Shown here piece by piece: positions 1-5,693 of a stretch of DNA of 7,288 bases. The notes under the pieces were generated by a model. The model had not been told where the DNA came from and did no database searches. It saw only the letters and a program-made list of their open reading frames with translations. The first letter of the stretch is position 1. Each line of letters opens with the position of its first letter. Both the position numbers and the translations under genes were made by a program. The stretch is from Bacteroidetes bacterium GWA2_30_7 (GTDB taxonomy: Bacteria > Bacteroidota > Bacteroidia > Bacteroidales > GWF2-33-38): the NCBI GenBank assembly GCA_001768155.1, contig MENC01000088.1, forward strand, positions 1-7,288, written 5' to 3'.

Positions 1-193
1 CCTGTAATTTTTGGCACCCCATCTTTTTATCAATGCAAAATTAAACATTTGATTATAAATAAAGAGTTTTAATTTAGGTTTAGTTATTAACAATTAATGT
101 TAAGACTAAGTCAAAATCAAGTAAATTAAAATTACACTTTTCAACATCATTATAAAAATCGAATCTATTGTTTTTTTTGTGGATTAAAAAAAA

Positions 194-201
194 TACATTT
201 G
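194..201 (+). promoter_or_regulatory. Bacteroidota-type -7 promoter element (TACATTTG)
   Basis: The octamer TACATTTG fits the Bacteroidota -7 consensus TAnnTTTG exactly and ends 18 bp before the ATG at 220. Upstream there is only a T-run (171-178) and a TTG at 168-170. The usual -33 TTTG box is therefore weak or off-spacing. If transcription starts about 5-7 bases after the box, the leader would be only about 12-14 nucleotides, AT-rich and without a Shine-Dalgarno sequence. The assignment rests on consensus match and position alone. Confidence 0.6.
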
Positions 202-219
202 CATAAAATTTAATATATC

Positions 220-1464
220 ATGGACATATTCGATAAAATTTTAGCAAATAGAGGACCTCTTGGTCAATATCAAAAAGAAGCTCATGGTTATTTTGCTTTT
301 CCTAAGCTTGAAGGCGAAATTCAACCTCGAATGAAATTTAGAGGAAAAGAAGTATTAACATGGAGTTTGAATAATTATTTAGGTTTAGCTAATCATCCTG
401 AAGTTAGAAAAGTTGATGCTGAAGCTGCTAAAGATTGGGGTCTTGCTTATCCTATGGGTGCAAGAATGATGTCGGGTGAAACAAGTAAACATCAAGAACT
501 TGAATCAAAATTAGCTGAATTTGTAGGAAAAGAATCTGCTTATTTATTAAATTATGGTTATCCTGGTATGATATCTATAATAGATTCATTATTAAATCGT
601 AACGATGCTGTTGTTTATGATTCTGATGCTCACGCTTGTATATTAGATGGTTTAAGATTACATATCGGAAAAAGATTTGTTTATCCACATAACGACATGG
701 AAAGTCTTGAAAAACAACTTGAAAGAGCAACAAGACTTACTGAAAAAACTAAAGGCGGAATTTTGGTTATTACTGAAGGTGTTTTTGGAATGATGGGCGA
801 TTTAGGAAAACTTGATAAAATTGTAGAATTAAAGAAAAAATTTAATTTCAGATTTTTAGTTGACGATGCTCATGGTTTTGGAACAATGGGAAAAACCGGT
901 GCTGGAACCGGCGAACACTTTGGGGTTATGGATAAAGTTGATATTTATTTTTCAACTTTTGCTAAATCAATGGCTGGAATTGGTGGTTTTGTTGCAAGTA
1001 CCGAAGACGTTATAAACTTTTTACAATACAATATGCGTTCGCAGGTTTATGCTAAATCGTTACCTATGCCAATGGTATTTGGAGCTATTAAGAGGCTCGA
1101 ATTATTACGAACTAAGCCTGAATTAAGAGAAAATCTTTGGAAAATAGTAAAACATCTTCAATCGGGATTAAAAGAAAAAGGGTTTAATCTTGGAAGAACA
1201 GAATCTCCGGTTACTCCAGTATTCCTTTCGGGAACGGTTATGGAAGGCGGAAATGTTACATTAGATTTAAGAGAAAACTATAATATTTTCTGTTCAATAG
1301 TTGTATATCCTGTTGTTCCAAAAGATGTTATTATGCTTAGAATAATTCCAACAGCAGTTCATTCTATTGAAGATGTGGATTATACAATTAATGCATTTGC
1401 CGAAATTCAAAAGAAACTTAAAGCAGGAAAATACGATACAATGAATATTTCACATGTGTCGTAA
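220..1464 (+). CDS. PLP-dependent alpha-oxoamine synthase family acyltransferase (Spt/Kbl/BioF-like)
   Basis: This 414-residue protein is a fold-type I PLP enzyme of the alpha-oxoamine synthase group, which condenses an amino acid with an acyl thioester and releases CO2. Visible signatures are SLNNYLGLANHP (49-60), the PLP-stacking His138 in DSDAHAC, VDDAHGFGTMGKTGAG (214-229) with Asp215 and His218 contacting PLP, and STFAKSMAGIGGF (245-257) with Lys249 as the Schiff-base lysine. Arg374 in MLRIIPTAVH matches the conserved carboxylate-binding arginine of the family. Length is normal, slightly longer than Kbl or BioF at both ends, and there is no signal peptide or membrane segment, so it should be cytosolic. 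The ATG at 220 is chosen because it follows the -7 box closely and the protein begins naturally there. The substrate cannot be read from the sequence: serine + acyl-CoA (serine palmitoyltransferase), cysteate + acyl (capnine/sulfonolipid synthesis) and glycine + acetyl-CoA (Kbl) are candidates. No bio or tdh neighbours are present to favour biotin or threonine metabolism. It is a single-gene unit ended by its own terminator. Confidence 0.88.
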   Translation: MDIFDKILANRGPLGQYQKEAHGYFAFPKLEGEIQPRMKFRGKEVLTWSLNNYLGLANHPEVRKVDAEAAKDWGLAYPMGARMMSGETSKHQELESKLAEFVGKESAYLLNYGYPGMISIIDSLLNRNDAVVYDSDAHACILDGLRLHIGKRFVYPHNDMESLEKQLERATRLTEKTKGGILVITEGVFGMMGDLGKLDKIVELKKKFNFRFLVDDAHGFGTMGKTGAGTGEHFGVMDKVDIYFSTFAKSMAGIGGFVASTEDVINFLQYNMRSQVYAKSLPMPMVFGAIKRLELLRTKPELRENLWKIVKHLQSGLKEKGFNLGRTESPVTPVFLSGTVMEGGNVTLDLRENYNIFCSIVVYPVVPKDVIMLRIIPTAVHSIEDVDYTINAFAEIQKKLKAGKYDTMNISHVS

Positions 1465-1481
1465 ATTTCAAATATATTTTT

Positions 1482-1510
1482 AAAAAAGCCGAATTGATTC
1501 GGCTTTTTTT
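1482..1510 (+). terminator. intrinsic, potentially bidirectional terminator
   Basis: A perfect 12-bp stem, AAAAAAGCCGAA / TTCGGCTTTTTT, closes a TTGA loop and runs into a T tract (1504-1510), 17 bp after the stop codon of the oxoamine synthase gene. Because the stem base is an A-run on one side and a T-run on the other, the same hairpin followed by Ts is produced on the minus strand. It can therefore also end transcripts of the large convergent gene once they have crossed the palindromic element. Confidence 0.92.
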
Positions 1511-1532
1511 ATTTTCTGATTTTTCTTATAAG

Positions 1533-1539
1533 AATTTTA
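1533..1539. repeat. candidate left target-site duplication AATTTTA
   Basis: AATTTTA directly abuts the left outer arm of the palindromic element. The same heptamer occurs at 1801-1807, one base beyond the right arm. The match is exact but the motif is pure A/T in an AT-rich spacer, so chance cannot be excluded. Confidence 0.4.
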
Positions 1540-1581
1540 GTAAGCTCAAACTGGTTTCAGAACATTAAGAAATGCAACATG

Positions 1582-1594
1582 ACTCCGAAGGAGT
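1582..1594. repeat. left outer hairpin ACTCC-GAA-GGAGT
   Basis: A 5-bp perfect stem with a GAA triloop. It occupies the position mirrored on the right by the hairpin at 1753-1769, but the stem sequence differs, so this pair is not a long-range inverted repeat. Stem pairing is kept while sequence is not. Confidence 0.75.
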
Positions 1595-1600
1595 TAAACA

Positions 1601-1748
1601 TGAATAACCCCCAATGAAATTGGGGGAATCAATGCAATAATCCACACAACCCTGAAAGGGTTGAATACAAATAATCTGAATGTTCAACCCTTTCAGGGTT
1701 GATGTCACATTTGTTTGTTAATCCCCCAATTTCATTGGGGGTTATTCA
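1601..1748. repeat. perfect 27-bp inverted repeat whose arms are each a hairpin
   Basis: Arms 1601-1627 and 1722-1748 are exact reverse complements. Each arm contains an 8-bp self-complementary stem, CCCCCAAT-GAA-ATTGGGGG on the left (1608-1626) and its complement with a TTC loop on the right (1723-1741). The flanking TGAATAA of the left arm is mirrored too, so identity extends beyond the hairpins themselves. Confidence 0.95.
1647..1701. repeat. perfect 19-bp central inverted repeat whose arms are each a hairpin
   Basis: The left arm CAACCCTGAAAGGGTTGAA (1647-1665) and the right arm (1683-1701) are exact reverse complements, separated by 17 bp (1666-1682). Each arm forms a 7-bp stem, CAACCCT with AGGGTTG, closed by GAA on the left or TTC on the right. 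This is the centre of symmetry of the whole element. Confidence 0.95.
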
Positions 1749-1752
1749 CATT

Positions 1753-1769
1753 AAATCTCTTCGAGATTT
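1753..1769. repeat. right outer hairpin AAATCTC-TTC-GAGATTT
   Basis: A 7-bp perfect stem with a TTC triloop (GAA on the minus strand), between the 27-bp arm and the right outer arm. It corresponds in position and loop to the left hairpin at 1582-1594 but has a different stem. Confidence 0.8.
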
Positions 1770-1800
1770 TAAAATTCTCTGAAACTGGTTTGAGCTTACA

Positions 1801-1807
1801 AATTTTA
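1801..1807. repeat. candidate right target-site duplication AATTTTA, containing a stop codon
   Basis: Second copy of the heptamer found at 1533-1539. Bases 1805-1807 are the TAA stop (minus strand) of the large gene. If this is a true duplication, the element inserted at the very end of that gene and the duplication kept the stop codon intact. Confidence 0.4.
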
Positions 1808-4800
1808 TTTTTCACAAGTTACAACCGAAATTCGTTGTTTACCGTCCATTCTTACAGTTAAAGGTCTATCAAACCGAATATGTTTAACATATTTTGTTCG
1901 TTTTATTAAAGTTTGATTTTCTAATTTCGTCCAGTCAATAAAACTATTCGACAATTCTTGCTGTACTGATAAATACCCAACATTCATTGATGTAACATTA
2001 TGGAAAAAATGCGAGCCCAGAGATGCATCTAATGGATAATCTTTTAAACTTGTTTCAACTATTATTTTTGCATTAGAAATTTGAGGCCATGTAACCGGAA
2101 TTCCAATAAAACGGTCTCTCGAACCCCATCTTCCGGGTCCGATTAAAACATATTTTTTATCAAGCTTAACAAGTTCTGAATTAAACTTTTCTATTTCAAA
2201 AGCAATATCCTCGGTTTTGGTTTTATCGAATTTTTCAATATCAATATAAATAACATCATAAATATCTGATACAATTCCGTTACCCATTCCCTTTTCGGCA
2301 TATAAAACAATCGAATCTTGAGCAATTTCATTCATATTAATATTAAAGTCTGCTGAATTTCCAATCAACGGTTTAATCTGAAGAAAATAAAACGAAGCGT
2401 TATTTTTTGCATCTTTATTAAGGTCAACCGCAAACTCAATTTCGGCTGGTGAACCGAAAGCATCTTTTGCAACATCTAACAATATAGAAATTGTTTTTGC
2501 CAATGGAATATAATCATATTTTAAAATATTAGCAAAGTTTACAATTCTTTGACCTTCACTGGTTAATCCAGGAATTATTCTATCATTTGCATTGTCATAA
2601 ACACTTGCACAATGTTTTAAAGTTCCATGCTTCTCGGCTTCTTCAATATCAAGTTTTATTAATCCAGCCATTTCGCCTTCGAGTAAATTAAGAGAATTTT
2701 TCTTTAAATTAACTGCATAAAATTCATTCTGAGTGTTTTTTAACTGGTCGTAGGTTGAATTAATTTCTATTTCAGGATATTTTGGAGAAAACCTATAAGC
2801 TCGTTCACCTTCAACAACATATTTGCCTAATCCAACTGCTGTTACAACAAATCCTTCTTCGGGTTTCATATAAGCATACGGATAATAATTATACGATTGT
2901 GCTACACCGCTTATATGTGGGTAAAAATAACCATCAAATTCGTTTCCAACTACTTCCTGAATAACAACTGCCATTTTTTCTTCTTCAATTTTATAATTTA
3001 TAGCATCTATATAACCTCTCGAAAGTCCTGAAAATACTGATGCATAAACTAACTTTATGGCATTCATTGTTTGCTCAAGTCGAATTTCAGTATTATGATG
3101 ATTATTTGGAAGTAAAAATGTTTCAAAAATTCCTGCAAAAGGCTGAACTAATGAATCTTCAAACAGCCCTGATGACCTAACTGCTATTGGTTTTTTTATT
3201 TGATTTAAAATTATTCTTAATCTGTTTTTTAAAGTATCCGAAAGTTTTGCATTTACAAATAACGTTTTAACAGTTTCGTAATCAGTGCCATCGTAAGCAA
3301 CTTTTATTAAATTATTATTTTCCAAAAATTGTTCGTATTCGTCGGTACCAACAATCATTGTTTTTGGAATTTTTATATTAATATTTGGAACTAAACTTGC
3401 AAAATCGAAATTATGAACCAACGAATTAATAAACGATAAACCCCTGCCTTTTCCGCCTATTGCACCTGAAGAAAGACTTAAAATATTTGACTCGTCGTGA
3501 AATGCATTATCGTCAAAAGGAATTACTTTTCCTACATTTCTATCTAATACATTTCGACGAATTATATTTAACATAAATTTTCGAATTGCATCTCCCGATT
3601 TAAAATCTTCAACTTTAACCGGATTTAATATTTGAGAAACTCGTATCTCGCCCCTAGCCATAAGCCACAATGAAAAGTGGTCTTTCATTGCATGAAAAAT
3701 AACTGATTCTGGAGGAATATTTTTTAAATGATATTCAAATTCCTGTATATTTTTTGCAACTGCAATTTCTCTTTCGTTGACATCTCTGAAAATGAAATTA
3801 CCAAATCCTAAATAAGTTACAATAAAACTTTTTAAGTCTTGCATTAGCGATTCGGAATGTTTATTTATAAAACTTTTCTTTAAATCGTGTGCTTTTGCTT
3901 CATTTTCAATATCTGATGATTGTAAAACAATTGGTAACTCAGGTATAAAATTATTTATATGCTTCACTAATTTAAACCCTGCTTCATCATCAAGAATTCC
4001 ATCTTTGCAGAATTTTACATCGCTTATTGTACATAGCATGTAATCTTTATATTTATTAAAAATATTTACTGCATCTTCATAATTTGATGCTAATAAAATT
4101 TTTGGTCGCGCTCTTAATTTCATTACTTTATACAATTCGTCTGAACCTGCCTCTTCAATAAGCTGCTTAGTTTGCCCTAGTACAATATTGTATAACATTG
4201 GTAAATAACGTGAATAATATTTTGGCGAATCTTCTACAAGTAATACTACTCTTACCATTCCAATTTGAGTGTCGTTTTCTACATTCAATTTATCTTCGAT
4301 AAGCTTAACCATTGCAAAAAACACCTTCGAATCGCCATTCCAGATAAAAACTTTATCAATATCGCCCGATAAAGCATTTTCGTCAACTAAAACATCTACA
4401 TCGCTGTTATTGTTAAGTAAAACATATATAGGAATATATGGGAAATCTTGTTTTATTAATTTAATAGATTTTACCGGCGTTTGTTTATCTGAACCAAGCA
4501 TAACAATTATTAAATCGAAATGTTTTGTTTTAAGAATTTCGTGTGCCTCCTCAGTATTGGTTACTCCTGTTATTCTTGGTAATGACGTTAGATTTAACTG
4601 ATGATATTCGCCCAAAATATGTTCTGTAAAACGACCTTCTTTTTCAATATTATATGCGTCGTATAAAGTTGCTACAAATAAAATTTCTTTAACTTTAAAT
4701 GGCATTAAATCGTGATATATATCTCTGTCGGTATTATACTTATTTAAAAAATCTTGAAGCAAATGACGACTAGTTGTATTTGATATTTTCTTATTCGATT

Positions 4801-5554
4801 TTTGATTTTTCTGATTATAATTATATGGGTCGTAATATTTAGAATCGGTATTATTTTCGATAATTATAAATCGTGAAACGAGTTGAGCTACTTTATTAAT
4901 TAAATGAATTTCTTCGTTAAGAAACGGACTATTTTCTGTAACATTTGGAAATTTTTTATTATAATAAATTTCAATTTCTCCAATATATATGTTATCTTCA
5001 AATATGGGATTTGCTAATTTCCATTGAGTTACTTCAAATTTTTTACTTTTAAACTCTTTATCTTTAAATTTAATTCTTACACTCGTAAAGTTAGGAAACT
5101 GAAATGCATTAGGCAGAACAAATATTAATTGTTGCAAACTATCTATTACAGTTCTTCCGGCTTTTAGAATATTTGATATTTGGTTAATTGTTGCAAGTTC
5201 ATTTAATCTTTCCGGCTTATCGAATTTATTTTCATAATTATCTGAAATTTTTAATTCTGGTTTATTAATTTTATTATTTATTACAAAATAAGTTCTGGAT
5301 TTTTTATTATCAAAAATTTTTACAAAACTCCCTGAAATATTAATTACTTTGCCCTTATTATTTATAAAATCAAATGTTCCGTCAAATTTATTATTTTCTA
5401 AAAGCTTATTAATCAGATTTTTTAAATGAGGCTTTGACATTAAATTTTCAAGTTTTAACATCTTTATTTCCTTTTCGCTATAACCTAATAAGCTATAAAA
5501 TATTTGTTCCGAATCTTTTACTTTTCCTGCTACATCAAACTCAGCTAAAATCAT
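1805..5554 (-). CDS. PAS/GAF-like/receiver protein fused to a PPDK/PEP-synthase-type ATP-grasp domain
   Basis: This 1249-residue, apparently cytosolic protein has no signal peptide or membrane segment. By eye the order is: PAS-like sensor (1-95); GAF-like module (about 115-233, starting NELATINQISNIL); low-complexity Asn/Lys linker (235-262); degenerate receiver-like domain (about 288-425); second receiver (about 434-580) with acid pair Glu441-Asp442, acceptor Asp512, Ser546/547 and Lys565; PPDK N-terminal ATP-grasp domain (about 690-1065); and a conserved C-terminal region (about 1080-1249). ATP-grasp marks are GGKGRGLSF (700-708), AVRSSGLFEDS (791-801) with Arg793, QPFAGIFETFL (804-814), VVIQEVVG (863-870), PAEIEFAVD (1036-1044) and FLQIKPL (1057-1063). 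True PEP synthase or PPDK continues with a phospho-His swivel domain (TSHAA type) and a PEP/pyruvate barrel. Neither is present, so a complete PEP synthase reaction is unlikely from this chain alone. It may be a signal-responsive nucleotide-dependent phosphotransferase or a regulator; the activity is unknown. The start at 5554 gives a full PAS domain, has no Shine-Dalgarno, and lies next to an 8-bp repeat tract. The gene lies 139 bp downstream of acs on the same strand. Confidence 0.85.
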   Translation of the reverse strand: MILAEFDVAGKVKDSEQIFYSLLGYSEKEIKMLKLENLMSKPHLKNLINKLLENNKFDGTFDFINNKGKVINISGSFVKIFDNKKSRTYFVINNKINKPELKISDNYENKFDKPERLNELATINQISNILKAGRTVIDSLQQLIFVLPNAFQFPNFTSVRIKFKDKEFKSKKFEVTQWKLANPIFEDNIYIGEIEIYYNKKFPNVTENSPFLNEEIHLINKVAQLVSRFIIIENNTDSKYYDPYNYNQKNQKSNKKISNTTSRHLLQDFLNKYNTDRDIYHDLMPFKVKEILFVATLYDAYNIEKEGRFTEHILGEYHQLNLTSLPRITGVTNTEEAHEILKTKHFDLIIVMLGSDKQTPVKSIKLIKQDFPYIPIYVLLNNNSDVDVLVDENALSGDIDKVFIWNGDSKVFFAMVKLIEDKLNVENDTQIGMVRVVLLVEDSPKYYSRYLPMLYNIVLGQTKQLIEEAGSDELYKVMKLRARPKILLASNYEDAVNIFNKYKDYMLCTISDVKFCKDGILDDEAGFKLVKHINNFIPELPIVLQSSDIENEAKAHDLKKSFINKHSESLMQDLKSFIVTYLGFGNFIFRDVNEREIAVAKNIQEFEYHLKNIPPESVIFHAMKDHFSLWLMARGEIRVSQILNPVKVEDFKSGDAIRKFMLNIIRRNVLDRNVGKVIPFDDNAFHDESNILSLSSGAIGGKGRGLSFINSLVHNFDFASLVPNINIKIPKTMIVGTDEYEQFLENNNLIKVAYDGTDYETVKTLFVNAKLSDTLKNRLRIILNQIKKPIAVRSSGLFEDSLVQPFAGIFETFLLPNNHHNTEIRLEQTMNAIKLVYASVFSGLSRGYIDAINYKIEEEKMAVVIQEVVGNEFDGYFYPHISGVAQSYNYYPYAYMKPEEGFVVTAVGLGKYVVEGERAYRFSPKYPEIEINSTYDQLKNTQNEFYAVNLKKNSLNLLEGEMAGLIKLDIEEAEKHGTLKHCASVYDNANDRIIPGLTSEGQRIVNFANILKYDYIPLAKTISILLDVAKDAFGSPAEIEFAVDLNKDAKNNASFYFLQIKPLIGNSADFNINMNEIAQDSIVLYAEKGMGNGIVSDIYDVIYIDIEKFDKTKTEDIAFEIEKFNSELVKLDKKYVLIGPGRWGSRDRFIGIPVTWPQISNAKIIVETSLKDYPLDASLGSHFFHNVTSMNVGYLSVQQELSNSFIDWTKLENQTLIKRTKYVKHIRFDRPLTVRMDGKQRISVVTCEK

Positions 5555-5556
5555 AT

Positions 5557-5588
5557 ATTGTTAAATTGTTAAATAGTTATATTGTTAT
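5557..5588. repeat. 8-bp tandem repeat, about four units (ATTGTTAA type)
   Basis: The units ATTGTTAA, ATTGTTAA, ATAGTTAT and ATTGTTAT follow each other without gaps. The first two are identical and the others diverge. The tract begins 2 bp upstream of the start codon of the large minus-strand gene, so it would form the end of that gene's leader (read as ATAACAAT-like units). Copy-number change would alter leader length, not reading frame. Confidence 0.8.
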
Positions 5589-5599
5589 TGGTACAGTAA

Positions 5600-5640
5600 A
5601 TTCTTTAATTCTTTCATTCCTAAATTCTAAATTCATTTTA
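5600..5640. repeat. decayed 8-bp-periodic repeat (ATTCTTTA / ATTCTAA type)
   Basis: ATTC recurs at 5600, 5608, 5616, 5624 and 5631, giving spacings of 8, 8, 8 and 7 bp with variable second halves (TTTA, TTTC, CTAA, TAA). It has the same period as the tracts on both sides but a different unit. No hairpin or promoter is apparent inside. Confidence 0.7.
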
Positions 5641-5641
5641 C

Positions 5642-5665
5642 CACATAGGAGCATAGTTACATAGA
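5642..5665. repeat. 8-bp-periodic repeat with CATAG core, three units
   Basis: The pentamer CATAG occurs at 5644, 5652 and 5660, exactly 8 bp apart, with different three-base spacers (GAG, TTA). This is the third different octamer tract in the same 139-bp spacer. Confidence 0.75.
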
Positions 5666-5693
5666 ACTTCACAAGCTAATAAATCTCTAAATT

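Larger units (their letters stand above)
1540..1799. repeat. nested palindromic hairpin element (MITE-like or REP/BIME-like)
   Basis: This 260-bp non-coding element fills most of the space between the two convergent genes. Its ends are 22-bp inverted arms (1540-1561 and 1778-1799, starting GTAAGCTCAAAC) matching at 20 of 22 positions. The two mismatches lie in the core, CTGG on one side against CCAG on the other. Inside are, from the outside in, a short hairpin on each flank, a perfect 27-bp inverted repeat and a perfect 19-bp inverted repeat, so each half carries three hairpins in mirrored order. Six hairpins can form locally, or the whole unit can fold into one long imperfect stem. There is no transposase or credible ORF inside. 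It resembles non-autonomous, RAYT-associated REP clusters or MITEs, but family membership is not proven. It probably lies in the 3' untranslated region of the minus-strand gene ending at 1805. Confidence 0.85.

Noticed and set aside
1..43. Possible divergent minus-strand gene starting at 22, with a TAATTTTG box (minus strand, 36-43)
   Set aside because: Only seven codons are visible, there is no -33 partner, and such A/T octamers are common in this DNA.
1..72. Open plus-strand frame from the window edge to a TAA at 70-72, possibly the tail of an upstream gene
   Set aside because: Only 23 codons, no recognisable protein motif and AT-rich composition; cannot be told from chance.
1579..1617. 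Twelve-codon ORF (MTPKELNMNNPQ) inside the palindromic element
   Set aside because: It simply spans two hairpins; codons are dictated by stem pairing and no initiation signal is present.
1540..1800. CRISPR array
   Set aside because: Repeats are inverted and nested rather than direct with unique spacers of constant length, and no cas gene is present.
4269..4601. 110-codon plus-strand ORF inside the large minus-strand gene, and similar plus-strand ORFs at 2782, 5434, 5707, 6211 and 6657
   Set aside because: All lie antisense to, or largely overlap, well-supported coding sequence and have low-complexity or motif-free translations.
5671..5680. Weak -7-like box (minus strand TAGCTTGT) upstream of the large gene
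   Set aside because: Two mismatches in the TTTG part, far from the start codon, and no -33 partner.
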